From Salinispora pacifica CNR114 (GTDB lineage Bacteria > Actinomycetota > Actinomycetes > Mycobacteriales > Micromonosporaceae): a stretch of 64,000 nucleotides of DNA. This document shows, piece by piece, positions 8,363 to 17,348 of this stretch. The notes beneath the pieces were generated by a model. It worked only from the letters and a program-made list of their open reading frames with translations, was not told where the DNA came from and made no database searches. The stretch's first letter is position 1. Every line of letters begins with the position of its first letter. The DNA is taken from the NCBI RefSeq assembly GCF_000514775.1, contig NZ_KI911467.1, forward strand, positions 337,793-401,792. Reading direction: 5' to 3'. The translations under genes were made by a program, and so were the position numbers.

Positions 8363-8962
8363 ATGTATGTACCCGAGGATCGCACCGCGAAGGCGATCAT
8401 TCGGGACGCCGCCCTGGAACTGTTCGGCGAGCAGTGGCCGGCGGCGGCCTCACTCAAGCAGGTGGCGGAGCTGGCGCAGGTCTCCCAGTCGCTGATCATC
8501 AAACACTACGGGTCCCGTGACGGCCTGATCGCCGCGGTGGACACCCACGTGCTGGGCCTGTTGGGCAACGCGTTGGAGGCGCTCGCCGACACCGACGGAG
8601 CCAGTCGACCCAACCGCTTCCTCGCCTCGGCCGACGCGCTGCGGGCACCGGCCACCACCCGCTACCTCGCACACCTGCTCATCGGTGACACCGCACGCTC
8701 GGTTGAGGCGTACCGCCGGGTGCAGGAGTTCACCGACTCGCTGGTGCGCCGGATGACCGAGGCGGGTGCGGTCGCCGAGGACACAGACCGCGCGCAGCTC
8801 TCGGTCGTACTCCTGGCCCACGAGCTGTCGATCATCTTGTTGCGGGATCGCATCGCTGACGTGCTCGGCGCGGACCCGGTGGGCCGCGACGGCCTCCGCC
8901 GCTGGTGGGACACGATCGACCAGCTCTACTCGGGTACGGCGATCCGCAAGCCCTCCGGCTGA
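8363..8962 (+). CDS. TetR-family transcriptional regulator
   Basis: A 199-residue TetR regulator. The N-terminal HTH spans about residues 8-55: AIIRDAALELFGEQWPAAAS, then LKQVAELAQVSQSLIIKHYG, where helix 3 has the family HYGS/HFGS-like end. The C-terminal ligand-binding domain is helical. The ATG at 8363 is used because the upstream extension (to 8216) is proline- and arginine-rich, and the HTH begins at the expected distance from this Met. Its target is not evident. It is transcribed away from the GYD gene and converges on the glycolipid locus. Confidence 0.87.
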   Translation: MYVPEDRTAKAIIRDAALELFGEQWPAAASLKQVAELAQVSQSLIIKHYGSRDGLIAAVDTHVLGLLGNALEALADTDGASRPNRFLASADALRAPATTRYLAHLLIGDTARSVEAYRRVQEFTDSLVRRMTEAGAVAEDTDRAQLSVVLLAHELSIILLRDRIADVLGADPVGRDGLRRWWDTIDQLYSGTAIRKPSG

Positions 8963-8986
8963 ACCAGGGTGTGACGCCGCCCGCGT

Positions 8987-10225
8987 TCAGCGGCGTGCGG
9001 CGCTTCGCCGCAGTAGCCAACCAGCGAGCAGGACCAGCCCCGCGAGCGCGATCAACACGTACAGGTTGCTGTACACCAGGCCGAGGCCGGTGAAGTGCAG
9101 GTCCCAGCCACCCGGCGCGGCCAGCACCCAGCTGGTGCTGGCCACCAGCGCGAGCCAGACCGCGCCGAGCGCGGCAGCCCCGAGGCGGTGACCGTGCTGG
9201 CGGCAGCGGACGGCGAGCAGCACCATCGCCGGCACCCACCAGACCCAATGGTGGTGCCAGGAGACCGGGGAGACCAGCAGCCCGGTGCCAGCGCACGCCA
9301 GCACCGCGACCAGCTGGTCTGCGGCGCGCGCGCACCAGACGGCGAGGGCCGTACCGGCCGCGGCGACCACCGCCGCGGTCACCGCCCACAGCCAGGCCAG
9401 GTCGGGGGTGTCGGCGATGCGGGCGAGAGCGCCGGCCAACGACTGGTTCAGGATCGTGCGGGGGTCACCGGTGACCCGGGCTGTGTCGAGCAGGCCGCCC
9501 CCGAAGAACCAGGCCGAGTCCGTGGGTCGCCAGGTGAACCCGAGGCCGATGGTTGCCACGAACACGGCCGTGGCCGTGGCTGCCGCCCGGATCCGCCCGG
9601 TGAACAGCAGGAAACCCACGAAGATCAGCGGGGTGAGTTTGAGCCCGGCTGCCACCCCGATGCCGATCCCGCACCACCGGCTGGTGCGGCCGGGTATCAG
9701 GTCGTGGAGCACCAGCCACATGAGCAAGAGGCCGACCTGCCCTGCCTGCAGATGACCGGTGACGGGTAAGAGTGGCAGCACGGCGAGCACCGCCAGCAGC
9801 GTCGCAGGTGGCCGGCGACCGGGTGCGACGCCGGCGGCGTCGAGGGCCAGCCGGACGACCGCCACCAGCGCGGCCGCCGACACGGCCGTCCAGAGCCCCA
9901 CGGCCACATCGGCGGGGACGGCGGCCAGTGGTCGCAGCAGCAGGGCGGCGAACGGCGGATAGGTGAACCCCAGCTCGATGCCGTCCCCGCCCCGGTAGGA
10001 GACCTGGTACAGGTTGCCGTCCCCGCTGGCCGCGGCGGCGGCGCCGGTGCGGTAGGCGGCCAGGTCACCCCAGAAACGCCCGGTGCCGCGGTGCACCAGC
10101 GCCGCCGCCACGGCCAGCAGGGCGACGATCCCCACCAGCGTCGCCCGCGACGCCACCGCTGCCACCGGCGGGCTGGCCGGCGGCGTCCGGGCGAGCTCGG
10201 AACCGGCGGTCGGCGCGTCGGTCAC
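8987..10225 (-). CDS. GT87-family (DUF2029) polyprenol-phosphate mannosyltransferase-like membrane protein
   Basis: A 412-residue membrane glycosyltransferase of the GT87/DUF2029 group, relatives of which use polyprenyl-phosphate-mannose on the outer face (PimE-like). Visible signs are about ten hydrophobic segments, an extracytoplasmic acidic motif after TM1 (GRFWGDLAAYRTG, whose Asp fits the catalytic position), FTYPPFAALLLRPLA, GHLQAGQVGLLLMWLVLHDL and GLKLTPLIFVGFLLF. Its ATG overlaps the methyltransferase stop by 4 nt, so it is the last gene of a four-gene minus-strand operon. Expected role: adding a sugar to a lipid-linked or envelope acceptor outside the membrane. Confidence 0.83.
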   Translation of the reverse strand: MTDAPTAGSELARTPPASPPVAAVASRATLVGIVALLAVAAALVHRGTGRFWGDLAAYRTGAAAAASGDGNLYQVSYRGGDGIELGFTYPPFAALLLRPLAAVPADVAVGLWTAVSAAALVAVVRLALDAAGVAPGRRPPATLLAVLAVLPLLPVTGHLQAGQVGLLLMWLVLHDLIPGRTSRWCGIGIGVAAGLKLTPLIFVGFLLFTGRIRAAATATAVFVATIGLGFTWRPTDSAWFFGGGLLDTARVTGDPRTILNQSLAGALARIADTPDLAWLWAVTAAVVAAAGTALAVWCARAADQLVAVLACAGTGLLVSPVSWHHHWVWWVPAMVLLAVRCRQHGHRLGAAALGAVWLALVASTSWVLAAPGGWDLHFTGLGLVYSNLYVLIALAGLVLLAGWLLRRSAARR

Positions 10226-10893
10226 CGCCGCTCCCCCGCCGTACGTGACCCGGTGGCCTCCCGCGGCTGCTGGCCCGCCGGTGCTGGGCCGAGCACGAAC
10301 GTGCCCCCGGCCGGCGCACCGTCGTGGAGCTGGGTTTTCTCCTCGTGCACGGTCAGCCCGCAGCCCCGGATCCGGTCGGCCAGGGCGGCGTGCGCGCCGC
10401 CGCTGTCGTACAGCCAGACGATGAGGACACCACCGGGGGCGAGCACGCGGGCCATCCGGTGGAGCAGCGCGACGGCCCGGTCGGCCGGAAAGTAGTAGAG
10501 CACCTCCCGCAGCAGGATCACGTCGTACGCCTCGGTGGCCCGGTAGGTGAGCACGTCGGCGACCTCGAACGAGCTGTGCGGTCGGCGCAGCGACCGGGCG
10601 CGACGCAGGGCGGTCCGGCTGATGTCAACGCCGTGGTAGTGCCGGTAGCCGGCGGGCGGCAGCACCAGATTCACTGTGGAGCCGCAGCCGAGGTCGAGGA
10701 TCCGGGGTCGCGACACCCACCGATGGATGAGCTGCACGGTGGTGTGGTCGCCGGCCCGGTCCAGGTAGTTCCATCGGCCCAGGGCGTACTGCGTCTCCCA
10801 GAGCAGCGCGTTGAGCCGAGGGTACGGGCGGATCAGTACCGCCAACGGCCGGTGCAGTACGCGGGCGACGGCCCGCACCACGGCGCTGCCCAT
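10222..10893 (-). CDS. Class I SAM-dependent methyltransferase
   Basis: A 223-residue Rossmann methyltransferase. Motif I is ILDLGCGSTVNLVLP, the motif II acid lies in HYHGVDISRTALRRA, motif III is FEVADVLTY and motif IV is YDVILLREVLYYFP. The ATG at 10893 is preferred because it shares one base with the stop of the deacetylase gene upstream (TGATG), while the earlier part of the frame is a shadow of that gene. It probably methylates a sugar or lipid intermediate of the surrounding envelope pathway. The acceptor is unknown. Confidence 0.84.
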   Translation of the reverse strand: MGSAVVRAVARVLHRPLAVLIRPYPRLNALLWETQYALGRWNYLDRAGDHTTVQLIHRWVSRPRILDLGCGSTVNLVLPPAGYRHYHGVDISRTALRRARSLRRPHSSFEVADVLTYRATEAYDVILLREVLYYFPADRAVALLHRMARVLAPGGVLIVWLYDSGGAHAALADRIRGCGLTVHEEKTQLHDGAPAGGTFVLGPAPAGQQPREATGSRTAGERR

Positions 10894-11603
10894 CAGCTTC
10901 GCCCCGGGCGCCCCGGACCCGGTGCGGGCGGCACCGGAACGAAGCGTAACCCGCGTCGCTGTAGCCGGGGGATCACCGCCGCCAGCGCGACCACGGTCTG
11001 CCAGCGGTCGCCGCCGCCGTCGTGGCACAGCAGGACATGGCCGGAGCGGCTACGCGTCAACGTACGGGTGATGTGCGCCACGCCCGGCTGTTTCCAGTCG
11101 CTGGAGTTGACGGTCCAGTCCATGGGGGTGAGCCCGGTCTGCGCCACCGTGTCGAGGACCCGGGGCGACCACCCGCCGCTGGGTGCCCGGAACAGGCGCG
11201 GCGCCTGGCCGACGGCGTCGGTGATCTGCTGCTGCGCCTGTTGCACCTCATCGCGCAGCAGCGCGGTGGGGAGCGCGGCGAAGGGCATCGGGTGACGCAT
11301 CGAGTGATTGCCGATCTCGTGTCCGGCCTCGGCGATCCGCCGGGCCAGCCGGGGGTGCTGGGCCACCCGTGCGCCGATGAGGAAGAAGGTCGCTGGCACG
11401 GCATACGCGTCCAGCAGGTCCAGCAGGGCCGGGGTCCAGCGGGGGTCGGGCCCGTCGTCCACCGTCAGGGCCACCCCACCGGGCTGGACCCGGAACATCG
11501 GCCACCGCCGGCGGGCCTTCGCGCTGGTCGTCCAGAGCCGGTGGTAGGTCCGCACGCCGAGGAAGGCCGCTTCCCAGGCCCGGCCCGGCAGCGCCGAGGT
11601 CAC
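10893..11603 (-). CDS. NodB-type polysaccharide deacetylase
   Basis: A 236-residue polysaccharide deacetylase starting at GTG 11603, which overlaps the glycosyltransferase stop by 4 nt (GTGA). The family metal and catalytic motifs are present: LTVDDGPDPRWTP (D49, D50), HEIGNHSMRHP (H100, H104), FRAPSGGWSP, MDWTVNSSDW and HVLLCHDGGG. Such enzymes remove N- or O-acyl groups from sugars. ArnD, the undecaprenyl-phosphate-formyl-aminoarabinose deformylase, belongs to the same superfamily. There is no clear signal peptide, so it probably acts on a cytosolic or membrane-interface lipid-linked sugar. Confidence 0.88.
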   Translation of the reverse strand: MTSALPGRAWEAAFLGVRTYHRLWTTSAKARRRWPMFRVQPGGVALTVDDGPDPRWTPALLDLLDAYAVPATFFLIGARVAQHPRLARRIAEAGHEIGNHSMRHPMPFAALPTALLRDEVQQAQQQITDAVGQAPRLFRAPSGGWSPRVLDTVAQTGLTPMDWTVNSSDWKQPGVAHITRTLTRSRSGHVLLCHDGGGDRWQTVVALAAVIPRLQRRGLRFVPVPPAPGPGRPGRS

Positions 11604-12613
11604 GAGTCGGCCCGCGCCGCAGCGGGACGGGACGGGCCGAAGTCCCGATCGGTCAGGAACCGCACCCCACCCACCGTCGCCCCGGCGATGATCGCCAACT
11701 GCACCAGCAGGTGCGTGGCGAGGAAGAAGGCGAGAAACGCCGGACCGCGTCGGCGAAGCACGAACCGCGCCAGCCCCGGGTCGGCCACGACGAAGCCGAG
11801 CAGCGCGGCAGCGGGCAGGGCGAACAGGGCGGGCGCGAAGAGGCCCGCCGGGAGGGTACCGACGGCAAGCGCCGTCGCCAGCACGCCAAAGCTCCGGTTG
11901 GCCCGCAGCCCCGCCGGGCCGCGTTCCCGGACGGCCACCGGCACGAGCAGCTGGGAGCGGCCGAACTGTTTGCGGAGCATCGGCCACAACCGACTGTCGT
12001 CGTCGTGCCGACACGTCACCTCGGCGCTGAGCCAGATGCCGTGCCGGTCGGCCATCCGGTCGCTGAGTTCGACGTCCTCGGAGGCGCGCAGGTTCTCGTC
12101 GAAGCCGCCGACGTTGTCGAAGACCGTCCGGCGTACGGCGCAGAGCGCGAAGATGGCGGTACGGACCCGACCGGTGTTGCGGATCCGCCAGTAGTGGGCG
12201 TGCAGCAGCCGGTACGCCTCCACCGGCCCGTCGTCGAACAGCGGCTCGGTCAGGTAGATGCCGTGTACGCAGTCCACGTCGGGAGTCTCGGTGAGCACCC
12301 GCAGCGCGTTGGCGAGTGCGTCGGGCGCCGGCGCGCAGTCGGCGTCCACGAAGAACACCACCTCGCCCCGACTGGCCCGGATGCCCCGGTTGCGGGCCGC
12401 CGCCGGGCCCCGGTTGACCGGGTTGGGCAGCAGCGCAACGGCCGGGAACTCCCGGGCGATCCGCGGTGTCGAATCGGTGCTGGCGTCGTCGACGACGATC
12501 ACCTCGTGCGCCGGGTGGGACTGGGCGAGGACCGCGGACAGGCAGGCGCGCAGGGTCCGCTCGCTGTTGTAGGCGGGAATGACGACCGAGACGTTCGCAG
12601 GCACGAACACCAC
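11600..12613 (-). CDS. Family 2 glycosyltransferase with C-terminal membrane segments
   Basis: A 337-residue GT-A glycosyltransferase, first gene of the minus arm. VSVVIPAYNSERTLRACLSA opens the domain, VIVVDDASTDSTPRI holds the nucleotide-binding acids, and FFVDADCAPAPDAL contains the DxD-type metal site. Two or three hydrophobic segments (about 230-330) anchor it in the membrane. The start is the GTG at 12613 (or one a few codons in). It is clearly paralogous to the GT2 genes at 16338, 17345 and 19568. The likely role is sugar transfer to a polyprenyl or glycolipid acceptor. Confidence 0.87.
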   Translation of the reverse strand: MVFVPANVSVVIPAYNSERTLRACLSAVLAQSHPAHEVIVVDDASTDSTPRIAREFPAVALLPNPVNRGPAAARNRGIRASRGEVVFFVDADCAPAPDALANALRVLTETPDVDCVHGIYLTEPLFDDGPVEAYRLLHAHYWRIRNTGRVRTAIFALCAVRRTVFDNVGGFDENLRASEDVELSDRMADRHGIWLSAEVTCRHDDDSRLWPMLRKQFGRSQLLVPVAVRERGPAGLRANRSFGVLATALAVGTLPAGLFAPALFALPAAALLGFVVADPGLARFVLRRRGPAFLAFFLATHLLVQLAIIAGATVGGVRFLTDRDFGPSRPAAARADS

Positions 12614-12856
12614 CTATGTCAAATGGCCAGGCGCCCGCCGGGACTCGTACGCGAACGCGGTGACGGTTTCGTGCACGGTAACGACGGGGCGCGCTTCGTA
12701 CAAGTGCCCCAACGGGGTGTGCAGCCGGCCTTTGGTGCGGTTCCAGTCGTCGTTCAGTCGCAGTTCAGTGCCGCTCGAAATAATGTCCGGGGTCGCCGGG
12801 AGTGGTCGTTGTTGACGTGCACCCAGGCCCGCGCCAGAACTGAAGAAGGGGGGCGC
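12614..12856. promoter_or_regulatory. Divergent intergenic region of the glycolipid locus
   Basis: This 243-nt gap separates the minus arm (starting 12613) from the plus arm (starting 12857) and must contain both promoters. A TTGACG hexamer lies near 12815 on the plus strand, but I see no matching -10 box at good spacing. GAAGAAGGGGGG just before 12857 is a strong ribosome binding site. No convincing palindrome was found. Confidence 0.4.
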
Positions 12857-14272
12857 ATGACGAGACTACTCAGCGTCGAGGAATGTGAGCGTCTTTCGGT
12901 GAAGGACGTACACGGTCTGTATCGACGTTTTGTCAACCGAAGTCAGGTCGGCCTGATGACGTCGTTCGGCTTTGGCCGGGAGCTGGTGGACCACGCCGAG
13001 GGGGCGTACCTGCATCTGCGTGATGGTCGCCGGGTGCTCGACCTCACCGGCGGGGTGGGTGTGCTCAACCACGGCCACAATCACCCGCGCCTGCTGGCGG
13101 CCCGTCGCCAGTTCGCGCAGCGGCGCCGGATGGAGGTGCACAAGACCTACTTCTCCCCGTACGTGGCGGGGTTGGCGCACAACCTGGCCCAGGTGCTGCC
13201 GGGTGACCTGAACATGTCCTTCCTGCCGAACTCCGGGGCGGAGGCCGTCGAGGGCGCGGTGAAGTTGGCCTACAAGTACCACGGCGGCCGGCGCAACACG
13301 ATCCTGCACGCCGATATCAGCTTCCACGGCAAACTTCTCGGCTCCGGCAGTCTGACCGGCGCCGCGCAGAATCATTTCGCGTTTCCGGGGATTCCCGGCG
13401 TGGTCTCGTACACCTATGACGACCTGGAGTCGGTGCGCGCCGCCGTCGCGGCGCACCCCGATGACGTGTACGCCATTCTCGTCGAGCCGTTCAGTGCCTC
13501 CACCATGCGTTCGTGTTCCGCGGACTTCCTGCACGGGCTACGCACCTTGTGCACCGAGCAGGACATCGTGCTGGTCTTCGACGAGATCTACACCGGCTGG
13601 GGCAAGACCGGCAGCATGTTCTACTTCATGCGCCATGCGGATCTGTTACCGGATGTGGTGACCACGTCAAAGTCCTTCGGTGGCGGCAAGTCGTCGATAT
13701 CCGCGTATGTGGCCCGGGAGCCGGTGTTCCGGCAGGCCTACGACAACCCGGTCGACGCGCTCATGCACTCGACGTCAACCACCTACTACGGCTTCGGCGA
13801 GGAGTGCGCCACCGCCATCGAGGCGATCGCCATCGCCGTCGAGGACGACTACCCGGCCCGGGCGCGAGGCATCGAGCAACTCCTCGGACCAGGCCTGCGG
13901 CGGATCGCCAAGCAGCACCCCGAGGCGGTGGCCGAGGTCACCGGTGCGGGGGCGCTGTGGGGGGTCTTCCTCGAAGGCGGACCGAAGGTGCTGGACCTGG
14001 CCGCGAAGATCGCGCCAGCCGGCCTGGCCCGAGATCCGCGACTACGTACCAAGTTGATCACCGCATCGGTGATCAACGCACTTTACCGGGAGCACGACAT
14101 CTACACGTACTACACCCTCAACGGCGCCAGCCCGCTGGTGGTCGGACCGCCGCTGGTCGCCACCGACGACGACATCGAACACTTCCTGCACGCCCTCGAC
14201 GCGGTCCTTGGCCAGGGACTCAACCGCCTCCTGCGCCGGTTCGTCGCCCAGAAGCTCGGCTCGCTGTGGTGA
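12857..14272 (+). CDS. Class III PLP-dependent aminotransferase
   Basis: A 471-residue fold-type I aminotransferase. The PLP-phosphate loop is FLPNSGAEAVEGAVKLAYKY, the pyridine-nitrogen aspartate is D242 in VFDEIYTGWGKTG, and the Schiff-base lysine is K272 in TTSKSFGGGKSS. The ATG at 12857 has a strong purine-rich site 5 nt upstream. The frame runs open much further upstream (to 11711), but that part is antisense to the GT2 gene. Class III enzymes aminate aldehydes or ketones. Here, beside an epimerase and a phosphoribosyl-lipid synthase, it may make an amino group on a sugar or polyol carried on lipid (inference). Its stop overlaps the next start by 4 nt. Confidence 0.9.
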   Translation: MTRLLSVEECERLSVKDVHGLYRRFVNRSQVGLMTSFGFGRELVDHAEGAYLHLRDGRRVLDLTGGVGVLNHGHNHPRLLAARRQFAQRRRMEVHKTYFSPYVAGLAHNLAQVLPGDLNMSFLPNSGAEAVEGAVKLAYKYHGGRRNTILHADISFHGKLLGSGSLTGAAQNHFAFPGIPGVVSYTYDDLESVRAAVAAHPDDVYAILVEPFSASTMRSCSADFLHGLRTLCTEQDIVLVFDEIYTGWGKTGSMFYFMRHADLLPDVVTTSKSFGGGKSSISAYVAREPVFRQAYDNPVDALMHSTSTTYYGFGEECATAIEAIAIAVEDDYPARARGIEQLLGPGLRRIAKQHPEAVAEVTGAGALWGVFLEGGPKVLDLAAKIAPAGLARDPRLRTKLITASVINALYREHDIYTYYTLNGASPLVVGPPLVATDDDIEHFLHALDAVLGQGLNRLLRRFVAQKLGSLW

Positions 14273-15309
14273 TCGCGGTGACCGGCGCCGCCGGGATGCT
14301 CGGCTCGACCGTGGTGCAGCGGCTGACCGGCGCCGGATCCACGGTGACCGGCGTGGACCTACGGGCGGCCCCCGACGGCCCCGACACGCCGGGCTACCGG
14401 CACCTGGTCGGGGACATCCGCGACGCGGCGGTGCTGCGGGCCGCCTTCGACGACGCCGACGCGATCGTGCACTGTGCCGCCGCGCTGCCCAGCTACCCGC
14501 CGGAGCAGATCCGGGCCATCGTCGTGGACGGCAGCCGGGCCGTGCTGGACGCCGCCCGGGCCGCCCGGGTGCCCCGGTTGGTCTACATCTCCTCCACCGC
14601 CGTGTACGGGCTGCCCACCCAGGTGCCGACACCGGAGCAGCACCCGTACGCCCCGGTCGACGCGTACAGCACCGCCAAGGCCGACGCGGAGCGACTCGCG
14701 GTGGGCTACCGCGAGCACGGCCTGATCCTGCCGGTGCTGCGACCGAAGACCTTCCTGGGCCCCGGCCGGATGGGACTGTTCGCGATGCTGTTCCAGTGGG
14801 CGCACGAGGGGCGTAACTTCCCGGTGCTCGGCGACGGCTCGGTGCGCATCCAGATGCTGCACGTCGCGGACCTGGTGGACGCCGTCGAAACGGTGCTGCG
14901 GGTGCCCGCCGAGGCCGCCAACGACACGTACAACATCGCGGCGGCGACGTTCGGCACGCTCCGCGAGGACTTCCAGGCGGTCCTCGACGCCGCCGGACAT
15001 GGCAAACGGGTGATCGGTCTGCCGGCCCGGCCGGCCCGGGTCGCGCTCGGGCTACTCGAACGCAGCGGCCTCTCGCCGGTGTACGGGCGGTTGCTGCACA
15101 AACTCATGGCCGACTCCTACGTCGACATCGACCGGGCCCGGCAGCGCCTCGGCTTCCACCCGCGACACAGCAACCGGGACGCGGTGCTGGAGACCTTCCG
15201 GTGGTGGCGCGGCCAGCAAGCCACCACCGCCGCCTCGACGGCCAGCGGACCGACCAGCCGTGATCCGTGGCGGCAGGGCGTACTCGCCGCCGCCCGGGTC
15301 TTCTTCTAA
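14269..15309 (+). CDS. NAD(P)-dependent epimerase/dehydratase (extended SDR)
   Basis: A 346-residue extended short-chain dehydrogenase starting at a GTG that overlaps the aminotransferase stop (GTGA). The Rossmann motif is VTGAAGMLGSTVV (residues 4-16), VDLRAA ends beta-2, and the catalytic set is S108/S109 (YISSTAVYG) with Y133 and K137 (DAYSTAKADAERL). LRPKTFLGPGRMGLF is the substrate segment. It should oxidise and epimerise a nucleotide-sugar or lipid-linked sugar hydroxyl. Alternatives are a 2'-epimerase step as in decaprenyl-phosphate-arabinose synthesis or a dehydrogenase supplying the keto substrate to the aminotransferase. The C-terminus (after about 310) is low complexity. Confidence 0.88.
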   Translation: MIAVTGAAGMLGSTVVQRLTGAGSTVTGVDLRAAPDGPDTPGYRHLVGDIRDAAVLRAAFDDADAIVHCAAALPSYPPEQIRAIVVDGSRAVLDAARAARVPRLVYISSTAVYGLPTQVPTPEQHPYAPVDAYSTAKADAERLAVGYREHGLILPVLRPKTFLGPGRMGLFAMLFQWAHEGRNFPVLGDGSVRIQMLHVADLVDAVETVLRVPAEAANDTYNIAAATFGTLREDFQAVLDAAGHGKRVIGLPARPARVALGLLERSGLSPVYGRLLHKLMADSYVDIDRARQRLGFHPRHSNRDAVLETFRWWRGQQATTAASTASGPTSRDPWRQGVLAAARVFF

Positions 15310-15324
15310 CGCAGGAGGTCAGCC

Positions 15325-16323
15325 ATGACCGCGGTCGAGGTGACGGCAGAGTCGGTTCCGGCCGAGGCCCGCGACGCTGCCGGCAGGCGCAACCCGGCGC
15401 GGCCGGCGACCGCGACCGAACGGCTCGACCTGCGCCTGGTCCGCCACGCCGGCGACCTGGTCCTGCTGGCCCGGCCCCGTCAATGGGCCAAGACGGTGCT
15501 GGCCGTGCCGCTGGCCCTGCTCGACACTCCGGCCTGGACCGTCGGCGGGCTCGCCCGCACCGCCTGGGCGGTGCTGCTGTTCACCCTCGCCTCGTCGTTG
15601 GTGTACGTCGTCAACGACATCGCCGACCGTGACCTGGACCGGAGGCACCCGGCGAAACGGGCCCGGCCGGTGGCCAGCGGCCGGACCTCGGTGGCCACCG
15701 CCGTCGGGTTCGCCGGCGTCCTCGCCGGACTGCTGGGCCTGGCGTTCGCCGTCGGCCCCGCGCTGCCCGGGTGGCCGCTCGCCGCCTACCTGGTGCTGAA
15801 CGTGGCCTACAGCCGCTGGCTCAAACACATCCCGCTGGTGGACATCAGCGTGGTGGCCACCGGGTTCGGGCTGCGGGTGGTGCTGGGCTACGCCGCGACC
15901 GGCGCGACCGTGTCGGTCTGGCTGCTGACCGCCGTCTTCACCGCCTGCCTGGTGCTGATCCTCGGCAAGCGACGCGGGGAACTCGCCACCCAGGGCACCG
16001 GGTACCGGCCCGCGCTGCGCGGCTACACCCTGAACCTGGCCGATCACCTGATCAGCGTCAACGCCACCCTCACCGTCGCGGCGTTCCTGATGTACCTGCA
16101 CACCGACGCCCCGATCGGCGTGCACCGCGAGGCCATCGTGCTCGCCGCCGTGCCCCTGACCCTCCTGGCCATCTCCCGCTACCTGCAGGCCGTCCTGGTA
16201 CACCACGGCGGCGCGGATCCGGTCCGCACCCTGCTGCGGGACCGGCTGATCGTCGGCTCCGCCGCCCTGCTGGCGGCGGCCGTCGGCGCCGGGCTGCTCG
16301 CCGCCTCCCTGCCAACCTCCTGA
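15325..16323 (+). CDS. UbiA-family decaprenyl-phosphate phosphoribosyltransferase-like enzyme
   Basis: A 332-residue UbiA-superfamily membrane enzyme with about eight to nine hydrophobic segments. RPRQWAKTVLAVPLALLD and VVNDIADRDLDRRHPAKRARPVASG (N97, D98, D101, D105, K111, R112) are the hallmarks of the decaprenyl-phosphate 5-phosphoribosyltransferase (Rv3806c-like) branch, which places phosphoribose from PRPP on decaprenyl phosphate. A second acidic loop is expected near LGKRRGELATQGTGYRP. AGGAGG precedes the ATG. It supplies the strongest hint that this locus builds a polyprenyl-phosphate-linked pentose or related sugar. It could be the cell's only such enzyme or a paralogue. Confidence 0.86.
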   Translation: MTAVEVTAESVPAEARDAAGRRNPARPATATERLDLRLVRHAGDLVLLARPRQWAKTVLAVPLALLDTPAWTVGGLARTAWAVLLFTLASSLVYVVNDIADRDLDRRHPAKRARPVASGRTSVATAVGFAGVLAGLLGLAFAVGPALPGWPLAAYLVLNVAYSRWLKHIPLVDISVVATGFGLRVVLGYAATGATVSVWLLTAVFTACLVLILGKRRGELATQGTGYRPALRGYTLNLADHLISVNATLTVAAFLMYLHTDAPIGVHREAIVLAAVPLTLLAISRYLQAVLVHHGGADPVRTLLRDRLIVGSAALLAAAVGAGLLAASLPTS

Positions 16324-16337
16324 AAGCGGTCTGCCTC

Positions 16338-17348
16338 ATGCCCGAACCCCTGGTCTCGGTCGTCGTACCGAACTACAACTACGCCCGCGCGATCGGGCTG
16401 TGCCTGGCCGCGCTACAGGCCCAGACCTATCCGAACCTGGAGATCATCGTTGTGGACGACTGCAGCACCGACGACTCGGTCGCCGTGGCCCGCTCGTACG
16501 GCGTGCGGGTCGTGCGCACACCGGTCAACGGCGGCCCGTCGGTGGCCCGCAACCTGGGCGCGTCACACGCCCGAGGGGAGATCCTCTTCTTCGTCGACTC
16601 CGATGTCGCGGCCAGACCCGATGCGGTGGCGAACGCGGTGGCGCTGCTGACCGAACGACCGCAGATCGGTGCGGTCTGCGGCAACTACGACCCGCAACCG
16701 TTGATCCGCGACAGTCTGCTGGAGGAGTACCGCTGCCTGCAGCAGTCCTACTGGCTGATCGCCGACGAGGGACGCATCTACACCCTGTACACCGCGCTGC
16801 TGGCCCTGCGCGCCGACGTGTTCGCCGAGATCGGGCCCTTCGACCCCCGGCTACGCGAGACCGAGAACGCCGACTACGGCCTGCGGCTGGCCCGCGCGTA
16901 CGAGATCTGGCTGACGCCCACCGTCCGCGGCGTCCACGACCACGACCACGAACTGCGCGTCCTGGTCCGCAAGGTCTTCACCCGCACCATGCTGCACATC
17001 CCGATGTTCGCGCGGGCACCCCGCTTCCCCGGTGGGCTACGCAGCGGCCCGCGCGCCTGGAGCAGCGTGGCCGCCCCGGTCGTGCTCCTGACCGCGGTGG
17101 TGCCGGTGCTGCTCGGCGCGGTCTGGGCGGTGCTTCCCGCGGTCGGGTTCGCCGGCTACCTGCGCCTCGACTGGCCGATGTACCGGTTCGTCGCCGCCCG
17201 CCGCGGCCCGGTGTTCGTCGCCTACTTCGTCGCCATGCACTTCCTGCTCAACCTGGTGATCGCCGTCGCAGCCGCCGTCGGTGTGTTCGGCCTGCTGACC
17301 TCGAGGACGTTCCGGCGGCTGTACGACAAGCCCGCGGAGGCGCTGTGA
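16338..17348 (+). CDS. Family 2 glycosyltransferase (first of a tandem pair)
   Basis: A 336-residue GT2 enzyme. It opens with LVSVVVPNYNYARAIGLCLA, carries IIVVDDCSTDDSVAVA and the metal motif EILFFVDSDVAARPDA. After an acceptor-site region (VHDHDHELRVLVRKVFTRT) it ends with two or three hydrophobic helices (about 235-320) and a basic tail. The ATG at 16338 follows the UbiA stop by 14 nt. It is a close paralogue of the next gene, with the same HDHDHEL and LTSRxFRRLYD signatures, so the pair arose by duplication and probably adds successive or alternative sugars. Confidence 0.88.
   Translation: MPEPLVSVVVPNYNYARAIGLCLAALQAQTYPNLEIIVVDDCSTDDSVAVARSYGVRVVRTPVNGGPSVARNLGASHARGEILFFVDSDVAARPDAVANAVALLTERPQIGAVCGNYDPQPLIRDSLLEEYRCLQQSYWLIADEGRIYTLYTALLALRADVFAEIGPFDPRLRETENADYGLRLARAYEIWLTPTVRGVHDHDHELRVLVRKVFTRTMLHIPMFARAPRFPGGLRSGPRAWSSVAAPVVLLTAVVPVLLGAVWAVLPAVGFAGYLRLDWPMYRFVAARRGPVFVAYFVAMHFLLNLVIAVAAAVGVFGLLTSRTFRRLYDKPAEAL

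Noticed and set aside
11711..12856. Long plus-strand extension that would make an 853-residue aminotransferase
   Set aside because: It is the antisense of the GT2 gene, has a composition unlike aminotransferases, and a strong ribosome site marks the true ATG at 12857.
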